Of a stretch of 5,072 nt of DNA, positions 1 through 4,478 are shown piece by piece (within the stretch, counting starts at the first letter, position 1; every line of letters begins with the position of its first letter). The stretch spans positions 1 through 5,072 of the forward strand of contig CALCUU010000125.1 in the NCBI GenBank assembly GCA_937906915.1, written 5' to 3'. The stretch is from an uncultured Phascolarctobacterium sp. Lineage in GTDB: Bacteria; Bacillota; Negativicutes; Acidaminococcales; Acidaminococcaceae. The notes under the pieces were generated by a model. The model saw nothing but the letters and a program-made list of their open reading frames with translations. It had not been told where the DNA came from and searched no databases. Position numbers and translations under genes: made by a program.

Positions 1-75
1 GTTCTTTCCCTGTTGGGACTGGTCTTTAATTTAATCTTGCAGTTCGTAGAACGCAAAGCGATTCCTTGGAAATAG
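1..75 (+). CDS. C-terminal end of a membrane protein, probably an ABC transporter permease (partial)
   Basis: Frame 1 is open from the window edge and encodes 24 residues ending at a TAG at 73-75. The peptide starts with a hydrophobic stretch (VLSLLGLVFNLILQF) and ends with a short charged tail (VERKAIPWK). This hydrophobic helix plus Glu-Arg-Lys and Trp tail resembles the C-terminus of binding-protein-dependent permeases of the SsuC/TauC/NrtB type, but so short a piece cannot prove the family. A strong terminator begins 12 nt after the stop codon, which fits the end of a transcription unit. The 5' end lies outside the window. Confidence 0.6.
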   Translation, partial: VLSLLGLVFNLILQFVERKAIPWK

Positions 76-87
76 TTTCATAGACAA

Positions 88-125
88 AAAAGCACGTTGC
101 AAATTGCAACGTGCTTTTAATTTTA
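88..125. terminator. Intrinsic terminator, probably bidirectional
   Basis: A perfect 13-bp stem (88-100 pairs with 106-118, arms AAAAGCACGTTGC and GCAACGTGCTTTT) encloses a 5-nt loop AAATT. On the + strand it runs into TTTTAATTTT. On the - strand it runs into TTTTTT. It therefore can end the rightward gene that stops at 75 and also leftward transcription coming from the Fic gene and the small ORF behind it. Confidence 0.9.
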
Positions 126-281
126 AGCGACAGCATTTCTGTTGACAGTTTCTATGGCGTTACGAATCCTCATCCATACACTCAAATCCGTAAACACTTC
201 TACAACGCTTCCCTTGTCAGTAAAAGGAGTCTCTTGTAAAACAGATAAATCTTTCAGCAAGCCATTGTGTAAGCCTATCAA
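123..281 (-). CDS. Small unrecognised ORF or gene remnant overlapping the Fic stop codon
   Basis: On the - strand a frame is open from 317 down to a TAA at 123-125. The first plausible start is a TTG at 279-281, giving 52 residues. Its bases overlap the Fic stop as TTGA, the kind of overlap seen in translationally coupled pairs. The peptide begins LIGLHNGLLKDL, has a central ETPFTDKGSVVEVFTD segment, and ends with RIRNAIETVNRNAVA. It looks like ordinary soluble protein sequence and has no signal peptide or membrane helix. There is no good ribosome binding site, so it depends on coupling if translated. I do not recognise a family. It may instead be the leftover C-terminus of a longer gene whose front was deleted; Fic genes are often found within type I restriction-modification loci, so an hsdR remnant is one unproven possibility. 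The terminator at 88-118 directly follows it. Confidence 0.35.
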   Translation of the reverse strand: MIGLHNGLLKDLSVLQETPFTDKGSVVEVFTDLSVWMRIRNAIETVNRNAVA

Positions 282-1171
282 TCTTTCAAAATATCCAAAT
301 ACATATCTAATCTTGCGTTAATATATCCAGCAAATAGATTCTCCATTGCAGACAGATTATGCTTAACGTGATATTCATCAAACGCATTGTAGTAAGAAAT
401 TCTATCAGTAAATTTAATATCTATAGGCGGATATCCAGCTTTCATCAGTTCAAGATTTATAAGCAATCTTCCCGTCCTACCATTACCATCAATAAACGGA
501 TGGATTCCTTCAAATTCAATATGGAAACGTGCTAACTTCGTCACGATATGTTCTGTGCTTTCTACAAATGCATGCAGCAACTCTTCCATTTTAGGAGCAA
601 TAAGATATGGTTGCACAGGTTCGTGTTGAGCACCCATAATGCGTACAGGAACTCTACGATACACACCACGGTCTTCTTTCTTATCTGCGAGTACAAGATA
701 GTGAATTTGTTTAATAACACTTTCACTAATAGGAACATTATTTTTTACAAGCTCACTTACAAATTCAAAAGCTTCTTTGTGCCCAACTGCTTCCATATGG
801 TCCTTCAAAGGTTTCTTGTCAATAGTAAGACCTCTAAGTACTAAATCTGTCTCTCTTAAAGTAAGGGTATTACCTTCAATAGCATTAGAGTTATAGGTAT
901 ATTCTATAATAAATTCTTCGTTTAGCCTTTCAACTTCACCTGCAGTTAAAGGTCTTCTTCCATCTAACTCTACTTTTTTACGGTCAATTTGTTGTAAAAT
1001 ACTTTCCTTTGATTTGTAACGTCCGTCTACCGGTTTCTTTGCATCAGCAGGAATTTTCCAACCACGACCTTCTTGATACGCACCAGGAACTTTACCTTCG
1101 GAACAAAGTATACGTATTCTTCTATCAGAAATGCCCCATTTTTCAGAAGCCTGTTTTGCGGTAATAAACAT
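278..1171 (-). CDS. Fic-domain protein (predicted AMP-transferase) with N-terminal DNA-binding domain, class II self-inhibited
   Basis: The 297-residue product has two parts. Residues 2-45 (ITAKQASEKWGIS, then RRIRILCSEGKVPGA and GWKIP) look like a MerR/excisionase-type winged helix-turn-helix. Residues about 55-295 form a Fic domain. The catalytic motif HPFIDGNGRTGR is complete at 224-235, with catalytic His224, the acidic Asp228 and Arg235; family members usually move AMP from ATP to a target protein. Upstream of it, SNAIEG at 95-100 matches the (S/T)xxxE(G/N) inhibitory motif with Glu99, so this is a class II Fic that restrains itself and needs no separate antitoxin. The flap that docks the target is probably around 181-199 (HEPVQPYLIAPKMEELL). 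The ATG start is supported by a GGAGGG sequence 8 nt upstream. The gene uses AGA, ATA and GGA codons freely, unlike the transporter genes, which suggests horizontal acquisition. The target cannot be read from sequence. Confidence 0.93.
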   Translation of the reverse strand: MFITAKQASEKWGISDRRIRILCSEGKVPGAYQEGRGWKIPADAKKPVDGRYKSKESILQQIDRKKVELDGRRPLTAGEVERLNEEFIIEYTYNSNAIEGNTLTLRETDLVLRGLTIDKKPLKDHMEAVGHKEAFEFVSELVKNNVPISESVIKQIHYLVLADKKEDRGVYRRVPVRIMGAQHEPVQPYLIAPKMEELLHAFVESTEHIVTKLARFHIEFEGIHPFIDGNGRTGRLLINLELMKAGYPPIDIKFTDRISYYNAFDEYHVKHNLSAMENLFAGYINARLDMYLDILKD

Positions 1172-1191
1172 AGGTTATCCCTCCTATCTTA

Positions 1192-1219
1192 TTTATAGTT
1201 TACCACTTTATCGGAACAA
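1192..1219 (-). promoter_or_regulatory. Candidate promoter of the Fic gene
   Basis: On the - strand, TTGTTC (1214-1219) and TATAAA (1192-1197) are separated by 16 nt, 20 nt upstream of the Fic start codon. An overlapping alternative is TTGGTG-17-TAAACT. Either choice places the nearest copy of the TTRTTCCGAKA repeat within the promoter, so a protein bound there could block RNA polymerase. Confidence 0.5.
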
Positions 1220-1262
1220 CACCAACAGTATCGGAATAATATTTAGTAAAATCTCGGAACAA
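1209..1262 (-). repeat. Three direct repeats upstream of the Fic gene, candidate operator array
   Basis: Read on the - strand, the 11-mer TTRTTCCGAKA occurs at 1252-1262 (TTGTTCCGAGA), 1229-1239 (TTATTCCGATA) and 1209-1219 (TTGTTCCGATA). The offsets are 23 and 20 nt, close to two helical turns, so the sites would face nearly the same side of the DNA. They fill the gap between the alr terminator and the Fic ribosome binding site. Binding by the Fic protein's own N-terminal domain is an inference. Confidence 0.6.
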
Positions 1263-1269
1263 TATAAAC

Positions 1270-1303
1270 AAAAAACGAGTAAGAGCCCTAAAACTCTTAC
1301 TCG
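1270..1303 (-). terminator. Intrinsic terminator of the cupin-alr operon
   Basis: A perfect 10-bp stem (CGAGTAAGAG at 1276-1285 with CTCTTACTCG at 1294-1303) with an 8-nt loop is followed on the - strand by a run of six T (1270-1275). It lies 8 nt past the alr stop codon. It separates alr transcription from the Fic gene, which is read in the same direction. Confidence 0.92.
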
Positions 1304-1311
1304 CTTAATTT

Positions 1312-2430
1312 TTAATTACCTCTTACATAATGTCTGGGCACGCGTGGACTCACGCCACAAATCACTTCGTAGCAAATCGTCTCCGCCCATTCAGCAACAA
1401 GCTCCATTGGCAGCTCACGTCCGCCAAAAACGATAACCTCGTCCCCAACTTTCACGTCAGGAATATCTGTAACGTCAAGCATCACTTGATCCATACATAC
1501 CCTGCCGATAATGGGAGCCTTTTCTTCATTTATAATCATATATCCTTTGTTAGAAAGGCGACGACTTACGCCATCTGCGTAACCAATGGGCAAGGTTGCG
1601 ATAATGCTTGGTCTATTTAAGGTATGAGTTCTACCGTAACCAATGGTTGCGTCAGCAGGTAGTTCTTTAATGAAGGAAATTTTCGTTTTCACGGTCATAA
1701 CAGGCTCGAAACCCTTGTAGCATTCAATCATATGGGCAGGGTGCAAACCGTAAAGAGTAATTCCTTGGCGCACCATATCCATTTGATATTCCTGTAGCTC
1801 CGACAACGCAGCACTGTTGGCGATGTGACGAATGCCAGGATTTACGCCCGCTTCTTCAATGGCAGCAAGCGCTTCTTGAAAACGCCCGAACTGGTAAGCA
1901 GCGTACTCCTTATCGTCCCAATCCGCAGTTGCAAAGTGAGAGAAGGTTCCTTCAATTTCAATACCGGGCAAGCTTGCCGCCAATTTGGCAAAGCTTCCTG
2001 CGTCACGAACATGGACACCAATGCGGTGCATGCCCGTATCAATCTTAATGTGGATTTTTGCCTTAGTCTTCTGCTTCAAGGCAGCTTCGTTCAAAGCGTA
2101 AAGACGCTCCTCATCAAAAACTGCTTGGCTAATATCGTAGCGCACTACTAAATCAGCAACCTCCGGAAGCATGGAGCCTAAGATTAAAATTGGCAAATCA
2201 ATTCCCGCCTCGCGCAGCTTTACTGCTTCCTGCAAAAGAGCTACCGCCAAAAAGTCAGCGCCATTACGAGCAGCCTCTTGCGCAACGCGAACAGCGCCGT
2301 GTCCGTAAGCATCTGCTTTCACAACTGCACACAGCTTGGTAGACGGTTTTAAATTTGCTTTTGCTACTTGTACGTTATGAGCAATGGCATCTAAATTTAT
2401 TTCCGCCCAAGCGCCTCGTTCTATATGCAC
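1312..2430 (-). CDS. alr: Alanine racemase
   Basis: The 372-residue protein is a full-length fold-type III PLP enzyme that interconverts L- and D-alanine in the cytoplasm and so supplies D-alanine for peptidoglycan. The N-terminal barrel carries AVVKADAYGHG at 35-45, with Lys38 forming the PLP Schiff base. The segment IKIDTGMHRIG (128-138) includes Lys129, carbamylated in well-studied homologues, and Arg136, which supports the substrate and PLP. The C-terminal domain has the second catalytic base Tyr265 in IGYGRTHTL, and GRVCMDQVMLDVT at 309-321. Length and residue numbering agree with Bacillus-type enzymes, and no key residue is missing. The start is a GTG at 2428-2430, backed by AGGAGG 8 nt upstream. 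It follows the cupin gene by 21 nt with no room for a separate promoter, so the two are one operon, ended by the stem-loop at 1270-1303. Confidence 0.97.
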   Translation of the reverse strand: MHIERGAWAEINLDAIAHNVQVAKANLKPSTKLCAVVKADAYGHGAVRVAQEAARNGADFLAVALLQEAVKLREAGIDLPILILGSMLPEVADLVVRYDISQAVFDEERLYALNEAALKQKTKAKIHIKIDTGMHRIGVHVRDAGSFAKLAASLPGIEIEGTFSHFATADWDDKEYAAYQFGRFQEALAAIEEAGVNPGIRHIANSAALSELQEYQMDMVRQGITLYGLHPAHMIECYKGFEPVMTVKTKISFIKELPADATIGYGRTHTLNRPSIIATLPIGYADGVSRRLSNKGYMIINEEKAPIIGRVCMDQVMLDVTDIPDVKVGDEVIVFGGRELPMELVAEWAETICYEVICGVSPRVPRHYVRGN

Positions 2431-2438
2431 GCCAACTT

Positions 2439-2444
2439 CCTCCT
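2439..2444 (-). promoter_or_regulatory. Ribosome binding site fixing the GTG start of alr
   Basis: The - strand reads AGGAGG here, followed by 8 nt and then GTG CAT ATA GAA. The full Shine-Dalgarno match and ideal spacing support the GTG at 2428-2430 as the start, which also places the PLP lysine at residue 38, as expected for the family. Confidence 0.85.
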
Positions 2445-2451
2445 AAAATAA

Positions 2452-2802
2452 TCAATTGCTTTTTGCGATCAATGCTTGTAAATGTAAATCTTCTGTTGCG
2501 TCCTTGGCATTGCCAATGCTGTGCCATTCGCCATCGGGACAATGAACGGTATCACCGGGCTTCAAAGTCATAGTTTTACCGTTGTCGTTGTATTCGGCAG
2601 TGCCACTTAAAACAACGATGGTCTCGCTGTTACCGCTGTGTTGATGATAGCCAAGGTTGCAGCCGGGCTTCAGCACAACTTCTGCGTACATCACGATGGA
2701 ATCGTTAATAAGTTTTTCGTCAATGTAGTGGTTAATAATTACGTCACCGTCGCCACCAAAACGATTGGTTGCGATGTCGGTCTTTTTATCTGTGAAAAGC
2801 AT
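2452..2802 (-). CDS. Small single-domain cupin protein
   Basis: The 116-residue product is one cupin beta-barrel with both family motifs intact. Motif 1, G(x5)HxH(x4)E(x6)G, is met by Gly47, His53, His55, Glu60 and Gly67. Motif 2, G(x5)PxG(x2)H(x3)N, is met by Gly83, Pro89, Gly91, His94 and Asn98. Three histidines and a glutamate (53, 55, 94 and 60) would bind a divalent metal. There is no signal peptide, so it is cytoplasmic. Cupins of this size include isomerases, dioxygenases and sugar or ligand sensors, and the sequence does not say which. The start at 2802 is preferred over an in-frame ATG at 2844 because a GGAGG lies 7 nt before it; the longer form would begin close behind the promoter -10 box and translate through the ribosome binding site. 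It is the first gene of an operon with alr. Confidence 0.9.
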   Translation of the reverse strand: MLFTDKKTDIATNRFGGDGDVIINHYIDEKLINDSIVMYAEVVLKPGCNLGYHQHSGNSETIVVLSGTAEYNDNGKTMTLKPGDTVHCPDGEWHSIGNAKDATEDLHLQALIAKSN

Positions 2803-2809
2803 ACTCGCT

Positions 2810-2814
2810 CCTCC
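2810..2814 (-). promoter_or_regulatory. Ribosome binding site deciding the cupin start
   Basis: The - strand reads AAAGGAGGAG, with GGAGG ending 7 nt before the ATG at 2800-2802. This favours the 116-residue product over the version that starts 14 codons upstream. Confidence 0.85.
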
Positions 2815-2832
2815 TTTACTTCTTTCCAATTT

Positions 2833-2862
2833 ATTATAAACCATTTGCGAAAAATTTGTTGA
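2833..2862 (-). promoter_or_regulatory. Promoter of the cupin-alr operon
   Basis: The - strand has a perfect TATAAT -10 box (2833-2838). Its -35 is weak: TCAACA (2857-2862) at 18 nt, or TTCAAC (2858-2863) at 19 nt. The predicted transcript starts near 2826, giving a short leader before the cupin ribosome binding site. A 9-bp A/T direct repeat overlaps the -35 area. Confidence 0.7.
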
Positions 2863-2869
2863 AAAATTT
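2849..2869. repeat. Tandem A/T-tract direct repeat in the divergent control region
   Basis: GAAAAATTT occurs twice, at 2849-2857 and 2861-2869, with a 12-nt period. The copies cover the spacer and -35 side of the cupin promoter and lie just upstream of the -35 box of the transporter promoter. They may bend the DNA, act as an UP-like element, or be a regulator site. Confidence 0.4.
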
Positions 2870-2877
2870 TACTTTTA

Positions 2878-2907
2878 ATACTTTACAATTTTAGCGAACT
2901 AAAGTAT
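2878..2907. promoter_or_regulatory. Inverted repeat over the transporter promoter, candidate operator
   Basis: ATACTTTA (2878-2885) and TAAAGTAT (2900-2907) are perfect 8-bp inverted halves around a 14-nt centre. The left half covers the start of the -35 box and the right half the start of the -10 box. The half-site centres are 22 nt apart, two helical turns, as suits a dimeric repressor. Part of the match could come from the AT-rich promoter boxes themselves. Confidence 0.5.
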
Positions 2908-2910
2908 AAT
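2882..2910 (+). promoter_or_regulatory. Sigma-A type promoter of the amino acid ABC transporter operon
   Basis: TTTACA (2882-2887, five of six consensus bases) and a perfect TATAAT (2905-2910) are separated by exactly 17 nt. The predicted start is near 2917, giving a leader of about 64 nt before the binding-protein gene. Confidence 0.85.
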
Positions 2911-2932
2911 AGGCTCATACCACAAAGAAACC

Positions 2933-2956
2933 ACTTGTCGTGACGGAACGACTAGT
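2933..2956 (+). other. Stem-loop in the leader of the binding-protein gene
   Basis: ACTTGTCGT (2933-2941) and ACGACTAGT (2948-2956) form a 9-bp stem with one T-T mismatch and a GACGGA loop. It lies 7 nt before the ribosome binding site and has no T-run, so it is not a terminator. It may protect the 5' end of the mRNA or affect translation. It fits no riboswitch class I know. Confidence 0.4.
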
Positions 2957-2980
2957 AAAATATGGAGAGGGGTTTTATTT

Positions 2981-3751
2981 ATGAAAAAATTATTGATGGT
3001 ATTGATGAGCTTGGCAATGGTTATGATGTTGACTGCTTGCGGCAGCGACGCTCCGAAAAAAGTTGTAATCGGCTTGGACGATAACTTTGCTCCCATGGGC
3101 TTCCGTAATGAAAAAAATGAAATCGTTGGCTTCGACATCGACTTGGCTCGTGAAGCTTGCAAACGTTTGAAAATGGAAGTAGAATTTAAACCCATCGATT
3201 GGGGCGCAAAAGAAGCTGAAATTAAATCCAAACGCATTGACGCAATCTGGAACTGCTTCACCGTTAACCCGGAACGCGAAAAAGTTTATGGCTTGTCCAA
3301 ACCTTACATCACTAACGCACAAATCATCGTTACTCCGGTTGGCTCCGATATCAAAAAAATCTCTGACTTGGCTGGCAAAGTTGTAGCAGTACAAGACGAC
3401 GCTACCGGCGATTACCTGTTCAACCTTCCGGAAAACAAAGCTTTGAAAGATTCCTTGAAAGACTTCAGAAAATATCCTGACTTCGCAGCAGTTTACATGG
3501 ATATGGACGCTGGTCGTGTTGACGCTATGGTAGTAGACGCAGTTCTGGCTCGTTACTACAACACCAAAAACCCGGGCAAATACGCAGTTCTTGACGAAAC
3601 CATGGGCGACGAAGTTGTAGCAGTTGCATTCCGCAAAGACGACACCGCACTGCGCGACAAAATCGACAAAGTTCTTGACGAAATGAAAAAAGACGGCACC
3701 TGCAAAAAAATCTCTGAAAAATGGATGGGCGCCGACATTACTAAATACTAA
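2981..3751 (+). CDS. Polar amino acid ABC transporter, substrate-binding lipoprotein
   Basis: The 256-residue protein is a family 3 solute-binding protein that captures an amino acid outside the membrane and delivers it to the permease encoded next. Residues 1-19 are a lipoprotein signal peptide ending in the lipobox LTAC; Cys20 would carry the lipid anchor. The family signature GFDIDLAREACKRL is at 50-63. Arg99 in NPERE and an acidic residue in GRVDAMVVDAVLA (178-190) are where related proteins hold the carboxylate and amino group of the ligand. Two lobes are evident, with the crossover near 115-195. The start is backed by GGAGAGGGG 8 nt upstream. Codons are strongly biased (GAC, GTT, CGT, GGC), as in highly expressed genes. 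The exact amino acid cannot be told; the family covers Gln, Glu, His, Arg, cystine and others. The first gene of the operon. Confidence 0.95.
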   Translation: MKKLLMVLMSLAMVMMLTACGSDAPKKVVIGLDDNFAPMGFRNEKNEIVGFDIDLAREACKRLKMEVEFKPIDWGAKEAEIKSKRIDAIWNCFTVNPEREKVYGLSKPYITNAQIIVTPVGSDIKKISDLAGKVVAVQDDATGDYLFNLPENKALKDSLKDFRKYPDFAAVYMDMDAGRVDAMVVDAVLARYYNTKNPGKYAVLDETMGDEVVAVAFRKDDTALRDKIDKVLDEMKKDGTCKKISEKWMGADITKY

Positions 3752-3766
3752 TACAAAGATTTTAAC

Positions 3767-3798
3767 CAAAAGGGACGAAGAAACCTTCGCCCCTTTTG
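3767..3798 (+). terminator. Intercistronic stem-loop, probable partial terminator or mRNA stabiliser
   Basis: Positions 3767-3780 pair with 3785-3798 over 14 positions with one A-C mismatch and an AAAC loop, starting 15 nt after the binding-protein stop. The sequence after it (CCTGTTTATTTAA) is only moderately T-rich and the permease follows at once. It therefore more likely lets some transcripts through, or blocks 3' exonucleases, so that binding protein outnumbers the membrane parts, as is common in such operons. Confidence 0.7.
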
Positions 3799-3812
3799 CC
3801 TGTTTATTTAAC

Positions 3813-3816
3813 GGAG
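3813..3816 (+). promoter_or_regulatory. Ribosome binding site deciding the permease start
   Basis: GGAG lies 6 nt before the ATG at 3823-3825. An in-frame TTG at 3796 lies inside the stem-loop and has no binding site of its own, so the ATG is chosen. Confidence 0.7.
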
Positions 3817-3822
3817 TTTATT

Positions 3823-4467
3823 ATGGATTATATTATCAGTATTATTCCCCAAATGCTGGCTGGTTGCCAAGTAACCGCCCAAGTATTTTTTCTTACCATT
3901 ATATTGAGTATTCCCTTGGGCTTGCTCCTTGCTTTTGGCAGGGTGTCCAACCTAAGTTTAGTTAAACATTTCATTGCCTTTTACGTTTGGGTAATGCGTG
4001 GCACTCCCTTAATGCTGCAACTATTGTTCTTCTATTTCGCACTGCCTTCCGTTGGCATTCGCTTTGACGACTTCACCGCAGCAATGATTGCTTTCGTACT
4101 GAACTACGCAGCTTACTTCTGCGAAATTTTCCGTGCAGGCATCCAAGCAATTCCCAAAGGACAATACGAAGCTGCTCACACCTTGGGTATGAGCTACGTG
4201 CAAACCATGCGCCGCATCGTTCTGCCCCAAGTGTTCCGCATTGTATTGCCCCCCGTTAGTAACGAAACCATTACCTTGGTTAAAGACACCTCTTTGGTTT
4301 ACGTTCTGGCAATGAACGATTTGATGCGTACCACCCGTAACTTGGTACAACGCGACTTTGATATTACTCCCTTCTTAGTTGCAGGTGTGTTCTATCTTTT
4401 AGCAACCTTGATTTTGACTGTGCTGTTTGAAAATCTGGAAAAACACTTCTCCAGATACGACCAATAA
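3823..4467 (+). CDS. Polar amino acid ABC transporter, permease subunit
   Basis: The 214-residue inner-membrane protein belongs to the His/Glu/Gln/Arg/opine permease group. Hydrophobic segments lie roughly at 16-38, 48-57, 63-76, 86-100 and 183-203, giving the usual five or so helices. The family motifs RGTPLMLQ (59-66) and KDTSLVYVLA (154-163) are present. The EAA loop that docks the ATPase reads EAAHTLGMS from 116, continuing to the conserved LP at 134-135. Length is normal for the family (about 210-230). Such permeases usually work as a homodimer when only one permease gene is present, as here. The ATPase gene follows after 11 nt. Confidence 0.95.
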   Translation: MDYIISIIPQMLAGCQVTAQVFFLTIILSIPLGLLLAFGRVSNLSLVKHFIAFYVWVMRGTPLMLQLLFFYFALPSVGIRFDDFTAAMIAFVLNYAAYFCEIFRAGIQAIPKGQYEAAHTLGMSYVQTMRRIVLPQVFRIVLPPVSNETITLVKDTSLVYVLAMNDLMRTTRNLVQRDFDITPFLVAGVFYLLATLILTVLFENLEKHFSRYDQ

Positions 4468-4478
4468 GGAGAACTGTT

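Noticed and set aside
123..281. The mini-ORF as an antitoxin for the Fic protein.
   Set aside because: Class I Fic antitoxins carry the (S/T)xxxE(G/N) motif and usually lie upstream. This ORF lacks the motif, lies downstream, and the Fic protein already has its own inhibitory motif.
548..844. A + strand open frame inside the Fic gene.
   Set aside because: It lies opposite a complete conserved Fic domain and has no ribosome binding site or domain of its own.
1209..1262. The three TCGGAA-type repeats as a CRISPR remnant.
   Set aside because: The units are only 11 bp, the gaps are 9 and 12 nt, and no cas gene is present. The promoter setting suits operators better.
2803..2844. A longer cupin form starting 14 codons upstream.
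   Set aside because: Its start falls close to the -10 box, likely upstream of the transcription start, and the strong GGAGG inside the extension clearly serves the ATG at 2802.
2911..2980. A T-box or amino acid riboswitch in the transporter leader.
   Set aside because: The leader is only about 64 nt, has one small stem-loop, no T-box core sequence and no terminator.
2990..3769. A 259-codon open frame antisense to nearly the whole substrate-binding protein gene.
   Set aside because: It is a by-product of the strong codon bias of the sense gene, which lacks the codons that read as stops on the other strand. It has no ribosome binding site and its translation is rich in Phe, Val and Cys with no recognisable domain.
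3796..3822. A longer permease form from a TTG start.
   Set aside because: The TTG is inside the stem-loop arm without a Shine-Dalgarno sequence, while the ATG at 3823 has GGAG 6 nt before it.
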